NCBI GenBank assembly: GCA_958450365.1
Contig: CAUEEP010000733.1
Location: forward strand, 806,001-870,000
Length of the DNA stretch: 64,000 nucleotides
From: Mesorhabditis belari
Taxonomy: Eukaryota; Nematoda; Chromadorea; Rhabditida; Rhabditidae
Direction: 5' to 3'
Positions 43,040 through 54,518 of the stretch are shown here, piece by piece. Under the pieces are notes generated by a model. The model was not told the origin of the DNA. It searched no databases and saw nothing but the letters and a program-made list of their open reading frames with translations. The position numbers were made by a program, and so were the translations under genes. Within the stretch, counting starts at the first letter, position 1. Every line of letters starts with the position of its first letter.

Positions 43040-46000
43040 TTAAATTTCCGCAAATTTGAGATTCTCCGATTGTGGATATTCAATTTGATATTTGATTGCG
43101 AATTCTTTGGTTTCTTGACTCGCAATCTTCACTGTCCATTCAAGATTATTCGTGAGTGAATTGATCAAATTTCCCTCTTTCTTTTTATTTCTTTCATCAA
43201 CGAGAGCCGTTTTTGAGTCAGGCGCAAGGAGTTTGACCTGAAATGGAAATTCTTGAAGACTTATTTGGCCATTAGATAGCATCATTTGTTTGAGAATTTG
43301 TTGACAACTCACCACGACTCTTTCATTCGAACTTCTTGGGATTTGCTCGTAAATTGTGATCATCACCGCTTCTTTTCTGTTGTTTTTCACGACATATTTT
43401 TGCTTTTTCACTGTCGTGTTCCACTTGCTAATGATTCCAGTCTAAATATAGATTTCAGCGTGTTTCAGTTGAATTTCAAGCCATTTCCCACCTCTCCTTG
43501 CCGATTATGCGAAGGCATTAGTTGAACTTTAATCGACGGATCAATGCCAAGAGAAGTTGAGAAATGTTCGCCCGGAGAAACGGATTTCAGTTGGATCTAA
43601 AGGATTCTGATTTTGATCTAAAGGATTCTGATTTTGATCTAAAGGATTTTGATTAAAGCCAATCCTTTTAAACCTTGTTGATAAAATTCCCATCAAAGAA
43701 TATCGCTGCTTCTCCAGGAAGGAAAGCAAGTGAAGAATTATTTGTTGTTGAAGCAGTCAAAAAGACGTTGAAGTTTTTCATTGGAATGCATTCACGGAAA
43801 AGATTAGGGACAAGTTGGGCAACACCGATTGTCACCTGAAAAAGAATAGAATATTATCAATGAGTTTGTCACGAGCCTTGTGCTCTCCATTGTTCGATGG
43901 AATTGTCACAAGACGAGCAATTGTGAATTCCGATGCCAAAGTCTGTTCTTTGACGGTGGCCGTCTAGAATCAATGAAATTTTTGAAAATCTTATTTAAAG
44001 CTCACAATTTGTGCCATTTCAGGCATCCATTCATCATCATCGATCATAGGATCATCAGCATTTGACCTTAATGCGGTCCTTGATCCTTGCGGTTGTATAG
44101 ATCTCCATTGTGGCCTTGGCGCTGAGTACATCTAAAAAGTACAAGTGAACTAACAAAATTTGAATCTTTAATGAATTTAGAGGGTACTTTCATCAACGAA
44201 AACAGGATAAATGCAAATTTCTCTGACATTTTCTAGTCGGGTTAAACATACGGAGTATACCACCAAAGCCGCTAAGTAAAAGTACAAAATTGTACACATA
44301 AATACAAATTAAGGTAGACTTAGCCATCATTTTTTGATTAGATTAAGGCGTTTTCGGTTTATAGTATGTTATTGTTTTGTTTTTCTTAATCAATTTGATA
44401 TTTGATTGCGAATTCTTTGGTTTCTTGACTCGCAATTTTGACGCATGACTTGACTTGACTTCATTGTACACATAAATACAAATTTTTCTTATTCTCTGTG
44501 AATCACCTTTGGTTTAAATTACCCAAATTTAAGCTAACTTTGTGATTTTCAAATTTCGATAAATTTTTGTCTAAAACCTATGTCTAAAAGCACTAAATTG
44601 TATCTAAAAGTCGCTCAAGAAATACCTCGTACAACAAAAATTGACTTGATTAGGTTTAATCATTCATTCTAGCTTCAATCTATTCAAATGCTTATCAAAT
44701 CTAGACATATCACGCTAAAATTCAATGAAAAGTACCCGATCAAAGACAATTTGCATACTTGTTGGCAACTAATTTGTTGGCGAGGCAAAAATGTATCTCT
44801 CAAACCTCTCTATCATCATAAACTGGTCGCTTCTCTCTAAGCGAAACATCTAGAGTCTTCAATTTGGGCAAAGATCCACCAAATGAGGGAATCGCTGTAG
44901 AAAGAACGAGTTCACAATTTGCCCATTCTTCGCCCGATTCCTGAGTGACACGACCAAAATAACTAACCTGAAATTGATCAAATATCAAAAGAAAACAGAA
45001 AACCCTAATTAATCTCTATTTACATTCATCTTTGACCCATCTTCACCCATCGAATCAACTCGAATATCGTAAGTTGGCCTCCACTTTGCTTGCTCTACTT
45101 GATAACTCAAGAGTAAATCAACTTCGTGAGCTTTTTCAGTTTCCAAAAACACTTTGATGATTCTAAAGTTCATTTGAAAACAAGTAAAAGTCAATTTCTA
45201 CCGAATTCTTTCCTCCTTGAGCAATTTATTCAAATTTTCTCTCGCCTCTTTAAGCTTCTCTTTACATTCTTCTTCTTCGATGGTTAAAACTTGATCTTGT
45301 TCTCTGAAATTATGCTATATTAGTTTGAAAAGAATTGGAAAATACATACTAAAGCTAATCCAGATAAACTCTAGATAAACTAGATAAACTTTTCTTCATT
45401 TCAACTCACCCAAACTCGATCCCTTGTTGCCCATAGAACTGCAAAAGTTCTTTGAAACCGTCAAGAGTCGATCGATCAACAACTAGAGTCGATTTCTCTT
45501 GTTCCTTCGATGTTGAATTGATTATCTTAAGTTTAGTTTCTTCAGAATTGAATCAAATCATACATTCTGATAAAGAAGATTGAGTCCATTCAATTTCTCC
45601 TTGAGTAAATTCCTCTTTGTCATCACCCATCTTTCTTTCCTACCCAATTCAGCAATGGTTTTTCGGAGTTGAGTTTCCTAGATTTAACCTACCGTAAATA
45701 CTGTAATAGTACCCCACCCCCATAATGACGGTGCGGAGCGTTGCGTAGTCTAGCTTTGGACGCGTTTTTCTCGACACTGGTTTAGGCTACAATGCGCGCT
45801 TAGGTATCAAAAAATAGCTGGAATTTAGGGCTATTTCTTGCTACCAAAGACACACTTTTTGAAAGTACGAGCGCTTTAAAAAAAAATGAAATACTAAAAA
45901 ACTTTTGCGACTACGCGACTGTACGAGGGGGGTGGGGTCCAATTACAGTATTTACGGTATAAAAATTACATTTTCATTTACAGCTTACTTCTTCAGGTCC

Positions 46001-46683
46001 AACTTTTGCTGAAACACTTTTCCATGTGATCTCAATCTCGTGAATCACAGCCATTCCAGTGCCAGAGATTCGTATTGAATCTTCGAGGATTTTCCCGGAA
46101 ATATTCTAAAGTGAATTTAGATTCGGTTCAACTTTGGTTGTGAAATGGCTGGATAAAAGTATAGCAATGTTAGCATAAAGCTTTGATTGCTTAGTGCTAG
46201 AAGGCTTAGAAAAGAAGGCGATAGTTTACAGGGTGGGCCAAAATTACCGTTATAACTTTTTGGATAAGTATCTAGGAAATGTCTAATTTATTTGAAAAGT
46301 GGCAAATGTTATACATTCCGCAACTAGCTCTTAACAATAAATCTTTTCTTTTACAAATTATAAATTAAGAAGAAAGGATTTGGTTCCTAATCTCTCTAAA
46401 TTTGGTTCCTAATCTCTAAATTTGGTTCCTAATCTCTTAATTTGGTTCCGAATCTTTTAATTTGGTTATTTATCTCTCTAAATTTGCTTCCTAATCTCTA
46501 AATTTAGTTCCTGCTTTTAAAAGCTTTCAGCTTTCAAAAACTTACATTAATTGTGATCTCATTGATGCCAGGCTCAATTTTCAGCTGGATTTTTCGTCTA
46601 ATTTCGGCTCGATCAGGGAATACAGTTACTCGCGAGATTTCCGTGGAACCGAATTCGATTGTTTGGGAAGAGATTGTTCGCAT
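43040..46683 (-). CDS. DUF4140/DUF4139 domain protein (C. elegans F37C4.5-like)
   Basis: The N-terminal DUF4140 part begins MRTISSQTIEFGSTEISRVT and continues VFPDRAEIRRKIQLKIEPG, ISIRISG-like strand sequence (DSIRISGTGMAVIHEIEI) and a coiled-coil stretch (RKTIAELGRKERWVMTKRNL; EEEECKEKLKEARENLNKLL). DUF4139 follows: AHEVDLLLSYQVEQAKWRPT, SYFGRVTQESGEEWANCELV, EQTLASEFTIARLVTIPSNN, NFNVFLTASTTNNSSLAFLP with GEAAIFFDGNFINK, and a last exon (to 43040) LEWTVKIASQETKEFAIKYQ. Complete for the family (about 560-600 residues). Likely cytosolic; biochemical role unknown. A miniature element is inserted in one intron and a copy of the gene's own 3' end in another. Confidence 0.85.
44275..44565. repeat. 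Intronic copy of the same gene's 3' end
   Basis: Contains TATTTGATTGCGAATTCT and the shared downstream tail, inserted in an intron of the gene it derives from. Confidence 0.8.
45690..45959. mobile_element. TACCGTAAATAC miniature element, full copy
   Basis: About 270 bases with intact ends TACCGTAAATACTGTAAT and ATTACAGTATTTACGGTA, core as in the other copies, within an intron of the DUF4139 gene. Confidence 0.92.
46370..46515. repeat. Tandem repeat TTTGGTTCCTAATCTC
   Basis: About six imperfect 16-20-base copies in an intron of the DUF4139 gene. Confidence 0.75.
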
Positions 46684-46717
46684 CTTTCTAAAATTTCCTT
46701 GGAAAAAAGGCTGAAAA

Positions 46718-48030
46718 ACAAATTCTGGTCAATTGTCAGTGGTGAAAGCTTTCAAAAAACGGAATTTTCTTATCAAATCCCGCTTGCTCATCAATTTTTC
46801 TTTTGTGGCTTGTCAAAATGGTGAAAAAACAAGACGGCCAACATGAGTGAATCAACGAGAAAACTTCAAGTGCAGCTCTTCAGAGCTCTACTCGTTCAGG
46901 TAAAAATGAAACACAAAAGCAAGCTAATTGTTAAGCTAGACTTTAATGTTTCATTTTTTATTGGAACATTTTCTTGACTACATTGAAGTCAATATAGAAC
47001 TACTAGCCAACTATATATTCATCTTTTACATGAAGAATGTCTTTGTGATGGCTCGTAGAAAAGACATTTGACTCGAGAAATGATTGTTGATTTCGTTTTT
47101 AGAAGAAACAATAAAGCAATGCAAAAGTAAATGTTGTTTGTTCTGTTTTCAAAGAAAACTAAAAACAACAAAATATCCTTGTACAACTCTTTATTTTTAC
47201 AACTTTATTCAACTCTTTTTTTTTGTTTTCTAAGTTTTAAATAGAAATTTTTCAACTATGGGCATTTTATAAAAAGGTTGAATTTTGGACTTCTTTTCCC
47301 ATTTAAACCCATTCCTTTTTCCTTGAAGTTCAAATCGATTCGTTCCACTCCTTTTTCCATTTCAAGGTCATCAATTCCTTGTACTTTCAATCAACTTTCG
47401 ATCGTTCAATCGTAAATGTTTTATTCGTTTTGATAAATTGTGAATTTTATTAACTTATTAAGAATTAAGACATTTTCAACTCGAAAATTTGTTTTCTTGG
47501 CTCTTATCTGTTTTCCACTATTGAAATTTTTCCGGACTTTTCGAGAGTTTAAGACATTTTTGTTAACTATAACTTTGCTTACAATTAGAGATAATATTAT
47601 TGTCAGTGGTTAAAACTTTCAAAAAACGCAATTTTTTTTATCAAATCCCTTTTGCTCATCGATTTTTCTTTCGTGGCTTGTCAAAATGGCGAATCACCAG
47701 AAATGTAACTCAAAGAAATCGTTTTCAAAGTCAGAGTAAACATGTCAAACAATATTGTGTCCATAAAATAAATACAATCTAATATGTGAGATTAAAAAAC
47801 AGAATATTATAGATATTCTGGTCAATTCTCAGTGGTGAAAGCTTTCAAAAAACGAAATTTTCTTATCAAATCCCGCTTGCTCATCAATTTTTCTTTTGTG
47901 GCTTGTCAAAATGGTGAATCACTCACCAGAAATTTAAGCGTAACTAAAAAAAAATCATTCTCAAAGTCAGCATAAGCATGTCAAACAATATTGTGTCCAT
48001 AAAATAAATACAATATAATGTGTGAGATTA
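46718..48030. repeat. Three dispersed copies of an unnamed repeat
   Basis: A segment with GCTTTCAAAAAACG and TTGTGGCTTGTCAAAATGG occurs at about 46720-46830, 47600-47790 and 47815-48030. The last two share a longer tail ending AAATAAATACAAT. No ORF of coding quality; otherwise 46684-48910 holds no gene. Confidence 0.75.
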
Positions 48031-48304
48031 AAAAAAGAATATTACAGTTATTTGAAATCTATTCAACCAAGATTTCCCTTTATTAAAGTTTAATATTGTA
48101 GCTTTTTAGCATAGCTTTAGAATCGCTTTCAATCATGAGATTCTACACTGCGTAAAATGCTTTTTTTTTCTTTATTTTCTTCTTTTCTTCTTTATTAACT
48201 AGTAATTAAAATAGTGTCTTCAATCAAAAATTGTGTCACATTGAAAAGTGGAATTGTTAAACCACGTTGAAGGTATTTGAACGATTCACTGATCGCATTT
48301 CGAT

Positions 48305-48390
48305 ATTCATCAGAGATATTTCGAACAGAGATAACATCAGAGATATTTCGAACAGAGATAACATCAGAGATATTTCGAACATCAGAGATA
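48305..48390. repeat. 27-bp tandem repeat
   Basis: About three copies of ATCAGAGATATTTCGAACAG plus AGATAAC. Confidence 0.8.
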
Positions 48391-48910
48391 TTCTGAACTT
48401 TTCGAGAGTTTAAAACATTTTTGATAACTATAATTTTTCTTACAATTAGAGATAATATTAAATAATATTGTTAACTTTTCGTATAGAGTTTTAAAGAGAA
48501 GAACTTAAGCTTTCAAATGAAACAAAGTTTGATTGAACTATTCATATTCATTTTGATGACAAAAACAATCAAAATCAAGAGACAATGAGCCGATCTCTTT
48601 TGGCGAATTTGGTTTTGATTTCGTCATGATCGGTTTAAATCAATTGGCTTCTATTTTATATCATTCCTAAGCAAATATACAAAAATTTAGCAATAACAGT
48701 AGATAAATTTTAAATGAAATCAATCTGCTAAACACGAAAAACGTCTTAAATTCTTCAAAATTTCAGAAAAATTTCAAAATTCCGGGAAAATGGATAAGAG
48801 CCGTTTTCTTTTACCGTTTTGTTTCCTATTCAATGTCATTTTTGATTCCAAGAAGTTCTTATAGACCAGCTATAGCTATGTAATAAAGATTTTCTTGATT
48901 TTCCAGTTAA

Positions 48911-50306
48911 ATGGAGTCAACAGCACCACCTATTAATGAACTACCATCACCACCACCAAGCTACGAGGTGGCCACAAATTCTCGGCCACGCACTCCTCAA
49001 CAACCACAATTCCCCTACAACCCACAACTATCAAATGGAGCCCAATGTGAAGAACAGATCGTCCTTCCCATTCTCCCCACACATGACAAAGTTTGTTAAA
49101 GCTTTTTATTGAAAGAATAAGCTCAAAGTCTTGACTAATATGATACTTTTTCTGGTAAGTTTTTTGTTCCTTATCATGAATCAAAAATTTCCAGAGTTGT
49201 CCGATCACCAAAATTCCTCCACATCTCTATTATCATAATGATGATACGGTGCTCCCTGTCATGTGTCCACCACCGGGCATTCAACCATCCACCCAATCAC
49301 CTCTTCCTCCATTGCAGACGAAACCAGAGGTAAACTTATAAAGAGCTATTTTACAGTCAAATCAAAAATTGCATACGATATTTATTCTAATAGAAGCGCA
49401 TGCGCTTTTATTTTTCAATTATTCCACAAAATTGCTTCTAGTCGAGGCTGCGCTTCTATTAGGTTGATGCATAAGTGTTTTTGTTCCTTTTCGTCTGCCG
49501 TTTCAAGCCAACAAATGCACCAATTAAACTACGGTTGATTTCATTAGAAAAACCAATTATTTTTCTGCAAAATAACATTAAAACGGGTTTAAAAATATTT
49601 AATGCCTGGATTTTCTTGAGAGTATGAAGTCGGGTAGTCAAAAAGGGCTAACTCGATGATGCGGTTTAGACACCTTAGCTAAAGAAAACCTATCTTCGTG
49701 TCAATAGATAAAAGATAGAGAAAAAAAACGTTTGATATTTCGCCAAGATTTCAGAGAAATTCATTCAGCCAATTTTTCCGTAGAGTTTTTTATAGATTTT
49801 TACGAAAAAGGCGTTTTTCACTCCCGAATTTGCTTGAAAGTGAACCGAAATTCATTTAAAAAGATGCAAATTGAACAAAAAAAACACTTTTTTTATAGAG
49901 CAAACTATAGATTAATTGGTGAATTTGTTACTTTTTAACAGAAGTACGAAAAAAACGAAAAGACTTATGCATCAACCTAATAGCTTTATATATCCTTAAA
50001 GGTTCAAAACTCAGGATATTCAGTCTACTAAGCTGAATATCCCTAGTTATTGCTTTTATTGGAAACTGCGCTTCTATTAGAATCACGGTACATTGTTTTT
50101 CTTTGTCTACATACCAAAGCAGAAAATAAATTACAAATTAACTTACTAATTTACTTTAATTTACTAGATACCATCATCATACCAAACTTACTAACAATGT
50201 TTTTCAGAGAAGATCGAAATGGCCATGGTACGCGTGTGTGACAATCGTTTTGCTCATCATCATAATTCTGTTCATCAGTCATAATCATCATAATCAAAAA
50301 CGATAA
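48911..50306 (+). CDS. Proline-rich tail-anchored membrane protein with PPxY motif
   Basis: Exon 1 (48911 to about 49091) reads MESTAPPINELPSPPPSYEV, with the WW-domain-binding motif PPSY, then a Pro/Gln-rich stretch. Exon 2 (about 49194-49329) gives SCPITKIPPHLYYHNDDTVL and PPPGIQPSTQSPLPPLQ. After a long intron, exon 3 (about 50207-50306) reads RRSKWPWYACVTIVLLIIII followed by LFISHNHHNQKR, a single C-terminal membrane helix with a His/Lys tail. No signal peptide, so a tail anchor with a cytosolic N-terminus is likely. A TTTTCCAG acceptor only five bases before the ATG suggests spliced-leader addition. PPxY suggests Nedd4-type ligase binding; inferred only. Confidence 0.65.
49384..50088. 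mobile_element. Outer element with ATTCTAATAGAAGCGC ends
   Basis: Left ATTCTAATAGAAGCGCATGC and right GCGCTTCTATTAGAATC in inverse orientation enclose the mariner-type element. The sequence CTGCGCTTCTATTA occurs next to both nested boundaries. Confidence 0.6.
49459..49980. mobile_element. Non-autonomous mariner-type element
   Basis: Ends TTAGGTTGATGCATAAGT and ACTTATGCATCAACCTAA are perfect inverses and are flanked by TA on both sides, the mariner target. The TTAGGTTG..CATAAGT ends resemble those of irritans-type mariners. No transposase frame. Confidence 0.88.
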
Positions 50307-51264
50307 AAATTTTTATTGTATGTCATTAACTGAAGATTATCAAAGTCAAAGAACACTTGAGAAAGCTTTTGTACTCGAAAAAGAGTCGAAAGATCACACG
50401 CAATTTATCCTTGTCGTTTTGTGATCAGAAATTTTCTTTCCATAAATCCTTGTATTTCAAAAAATTTCAGTAAATATACAAGTTGTGGAAAAATTTCTTG
50501 TAGATGGACACTTTTAAAAGCGAAAGTCACAGTTATACTATATTAGATCATTGTTATTTGAAATTTTGTAGAAACGCTTTCATTTTCTTTGGACTACATT
50601 AGCTAGCTCAAGATGAGCAAGTCATAACATAGTCAATATCAGATGTAAAAAGTTATTTTCCCATGTAGCTACGAAAACCCACCGGTTTGAATGATTCGAC
50701 GTTCTTTTTTGTCTCGGAAATGTTGATCACTGAAGAAAAAGGTCGGCTTATTTGTTAATTTAAATTTAAAATTGAAACTTAACTTTTTAAGTTCATAAGT
50801 TTTTTACTTGTCAAGTCTACTCTCAAATCTGTATCTAGAAGATTATCTGATCTTGATGAACGAGACAACGACGAAATCAACCGATATTCAGAACGTTGTT
50901 GAGATTTGTCACAGTGTCACAGTGTCACAGAGTTCACAGTTTAAACAGTGAACTGTGAAGCGGTTGAGTTTGGCAGTATGTTACGATAAAAAACTTAACT
51001 TTGACTCCGCGTTCGTCTTTGGACGGAGAATAACAAAAAAGATAAAAAAAGATTCAAAAAGTGGCTTTTTCTTGTTTTCTGTTGTTTGGTTACGGTAGAA
51101 AGTGCACACTATAGTGTGTCAACTTAAAAAAATCAGTTATGTCTGTTCAAAACGCTACTAGTTTGTGTAGACTTGATCAATCTCAATAATTTTTGCACAA
51201 AAACATTCCTGGGATATATGCAAACAAAACTTATTGCTTTGTTTTGACTTTTTCTTTTCATACT
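50307..51264. other. Intergenic, no gene seen
   Basis: AT-rich; a small GTCACAGTGTCACAG repeat near 50915. No coding ORF. Confidence 0.4.
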
Positions 51265-51610
51265 AGCAATTTCTTTGATAAAGTTCATAGTGCTCTCTAA
51301 GCTATTAATAGCTTTATTTACACAAATATATATAAAATTTATTTACATAAACGTTGTCGCTATGCAACACTTATTCATCGAAAAAAATATAATTGTCAAA
51401 ACACTCCTGAAGATCGTGGTGCAATTCTTTAGACACTTGCAAAAATTATTATTTTCGTTCGTTTCAATATTTACTGGTACTAATTTTTTTAGATGCCAAG
51501 AGCGTATTTGTATTTTCACAGATATGCTTTGGCAACAAATTCCAAATACAAGAGACTGTATTTATATAGTAGATATATGCTTTAGCGGGGGGAATAAAAG
51601 CGAGCCAAAT
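51265..51610. mobile_element. Tc1-like terminal remnant
   Basis: AATTGTCAAAACACTCCTGA, TTCATTTTCATCG-like flank and the ATGCCAAGAGCG start match the left part of the Tc1 relatives at 53390 and 63548. The rest is gone. Confidence 0.65.
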
Positions 51611-51670
51611 AATCATTGACGCACACAACATATTGCAATAATGGAAAAACTCAAAATAGGAAATACAGAT

Positions 51671-52678
51671 TCAAAAAGATCTAAATATAGAGCAGATTTG
51701 AGAGAATAATTCATTGAGACGGCATGTAGAAGGCCAAAAATTGCAATCCAAACTTGTGAAACACGTAGATGCAACTCGTCGTTGAGTCGATTCGGCGGCG
51801 GAAACACGAACTATTTTTGTCGAACGGAAAAACCAGTGGAACTTCGTTTCCCCTGAGAAGCTCGTTTGCACGAGAAACGAGTGCTGAGTGATTTTCGCCG
51901 TCATCGACTCGTTGAAGTCCTTGAACCGGTGAAAGAAAATCGGTGCCCCGGTGAAAGAAAACCGCTTTTGCGTTACAATGTGAATCACAGCTTCAGAATT
52001 CTTACTTAGAATTCCTTGATTGACAATCCAGTCGACCATTCGATCAAATTCCCATTGCCAAATCCCGATTGAAAGCATTTTGATTTGCGTTTTCATCATG
52101 GCCTCATGGAAGCAACGAGGCAGAGCACTCTGCATCGAATAAGGCAAAATAATTTTCTCGCATTCATTCAATTGATTTTCGATGAATTTGCCGAGTTGCT
52201 CTTTCATTACTTGATCTTGTTCAAATGAGCCGATGTTGATGCCTAGTGTTGCGTTCTTTTTGACCGATCCACAAAAATTGGTGAGGAACTTCAGACAATC
52301 TTCCTTCGTGTCAATCTCGAACACGAGTTGGTTAACGGATTTCAACTGGCCTAAGAACATTCCATCGGTCCAGTCGGCATCGAAATGGACGTTTAACTCG
52401 TCGCATGAATCGATTCGTTTGGCGAAAGGAAGACGAGTTGCATTCAGTTGAAAGGACGGAGAATTCACGAACTTCTTCATCCAATTCTTTAGTTCGGAGT
52501 CCTGTCCCAGGGCAACCACAGCGACGTGCTTTCCGAAAACGATCGATTGATCCATTGCATAGGTCGAGTAGAGCCCCCTGTTCACCATCACCAATCTCAG
52601 CACGTCTTTCACATCGAGATGGCGTGCGATCTTCTCAACCAGCTCCAACGGCAAATCACCGATCGTTGCAACCGACAT
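51671..52678 (-). CDS. F-box protein
   Basis: An acceptor-like TTTTTCAG precedes the chosen ATG. The F-box is at residues about 5-45: IGDLPLELVEKIARHLDVKD followed by VLRLVMVNRGLYSTYAM. The remaining 290 residues have alternating charged and hydrophobic segments (LNVHFDADWTDGMFLGQLKS; LSIGIWQWEFDRMVDWIVN) like the fast-evolving substrate domains of nematode F-box proteins. The last 40 residues change character (Ser/Thr/Arg-rich) and may instead be noncoding. An upstream in-frame stretch (to 52759) is probably intron. Expected to act as an adaptor in an SCF ubiquitin ligase. Confidence 0.75.
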   Translation of the reverse strand: MSVATIGDLPLELVEKIARHLDVKDVLRLVMVNRGLYSTYAMDQSIVFGKHVAVVALGQDSELKNWMKKFVNSPSFQLNATRLPFAKRIDSCDELNVHFDADWTDGMFLGQLKSVNQLVFEIDTKEDCLKFLTNFCGSVKKNATLGINIGSFEQDQVMKEQLGKFIENQLNECEKIILPYSMQSALPRCFHEAMMKTQIKMLSIGIWQWEFDRMVDWIVNQGILSKNSEAVIHIVTQKRFSFTGAPIFFHRFKDFNESMTAKITQHSFLVQTSFSGETKFHWFFRSTKIVRVSAAESTQRRVASTCFTSLDCNFWPSTCRLNELFSQICSIFRSF

Positions 52679-53389
52679 TCCCGTATCTGAAAATAAAAAG
52701 GCATTATTGGAATTGACATTTGTATGATTTACTGAAGTCACTTTTGTCACCAAAACCACTTTTTGAGGTTAATCTAGCGCAGTAATAATTTTTCATTGTA
52801 AAAATCGTATCAAGCAGTTCAATAAATCATTTTTGATATGAAAAATGACTCCAATAAACCATAAAACCAACGAGAAATGTATAAAAAACTAATTAGAAGC
52901 GATCAAACGTAGATAAAGCTAAATTTTACCCAAAAAACCTTCACAGCTTAAACTTTCCAGATTAAAAAGCAAAGATACCCTTTAAAGCATACAAATATTT
53001 AGATTTGCGTTTTAGTTAAAAGGAATTAGTTAAGTTGAGTTTATAAGACATGTGGGAACGGATTCAAAACAATGGGGTGGAAGAAGCCAAAAAGAAAACG
53101 AAATAAAACTCTATTAGAATTTTAAACAACAAACGCTGGGCAAACAATATAAAAAGAAGGGAACGAACCAGGGGAGAAAGTACTTTAAAAACGCGCGACA
53201 AAAACATAATAGTTTCTACGAAGGGGAAGAAAACTTAGCGGGATTCGGCGTAAAAACCGGACAAAGTTTCCGGATCATGGAGTTGAGGAAAATGAAAAGA
53301 ATGGCAAAAGGGGGATTTTGTGCGGGATACTGTAGCGCATCCACGCTTCAGAAAGCGCCGCGTCGGTTTCACACCAGTCCCTTAAAACC

Positions 53390-54154
53390 GCACGTCAAAA
53401 TTTGCACAAAGGTTGTCGCTATAAAACACTTATTCATCGTGAAAAGAATATATAATTGTCAAAACACTCCTGAAGATCGTGATGCAAAAGTCTTTGTCTT
53501 ATAATTTTGTGCGGGATACTGATTCGTTCGTTTCATATTTACTTATTTAATTTTTTAGATGCCAGGAGCGGATTTGACAACTCCGGATAAAGAAATGATC
53601 ACCGAGGCAAGAGATCAAGGAATGCCACGACAAGACGTTGCTCACCTCGGTTGACGTGAAACGGTTGTACGCCCACAACCGTTTCACTTATTATGGAAAA
53701 AACGAATGCGTCTGGAAATGTGCACAGATGTGGGAAAAGGGATGACCGAGGATTTAAGTGTTATCGGGAATTTATGGGCCTATTTGAAATCGAAGTTGCG
53801 AGGAAAACGATTCAATTCTAAAGTCGTGCTATGGTTTTACATCAGAAAATCTGGAGAACGATTGGACCAGGAATACTTGATGAGTTAATTACATCGATGC
53901 TTACTCGTATTGAAGAAGTACTTTTGTCAAAAGGAAGGCCGACAAAATATTGATTATAGCTTAATTTCGTCTTGTGCTAAAAGACTTTTGCACCACGATC
54001 TTCAGAAATGTTTTGACAATTATATTTTTTCTCGATTAGTAAGTATTGTATAGCGATAGCGTTTGTGTAAATAAAAATATCAATAGCTTACCAAAGAGAA
54101 TCGATGAAACTTTTTAGAAAATTGAGTGTTAAAAGACTTTTGCATATGACTGTA
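53390..54154 (+). mobile_element. Internally deleted Tc1-like transposon
   Basis: Starts ATGCCAGGAGCGGATTTGAC (MPGADLTTPDKEMITEARDQ, the DNA-binding end). It jumps to the C-terminal end DLSVIGNLWAYLKSKLRGKR and TRIEEVLLSKGGR-like sequence, with stops. The catalytic middle is missing. Right terminal repeat AAGACTTTTGCATATGACTG ends near 54154. Confidence 0.8.
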
Positions 54155-54518
54155 AGAAAGTAATGAAATAAATTAGTGATTTGAGCATTCTTTTTGTTTA
54201 ATGAAGTTCAACGTTGCAGCTTTTATACTCAATTATTTTGGGATCAAGAGAGGAAAGATCAACGGGAACTCTTTAAATTCTCCAAATGACAAATTGAGTG
54301 AATCAACGGATATTACTCATTGTCAGTCATATTTTCTGCAAATACCCAATTTATCCCAAGTTTCCAACCTTTGACCAAGTGTACAGTCATCGAGTACATC
54401 GAGAATTCAAAAATCGGACCTAGTTCACTTTCTATGCTGAATTTTATCTTATCAATTGGATAATGCAAAAATTGATTTATTGTCAATAGATAATTTTAAA
54501 ATACAAAATTTGAGTTCG

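Noticed and set aside
46246..46290. Possible transposon end CAGGGTGGGCCAAAATTACC
   Set aside because: No matching inverse end or transposase found nearby; single ends are not enough.
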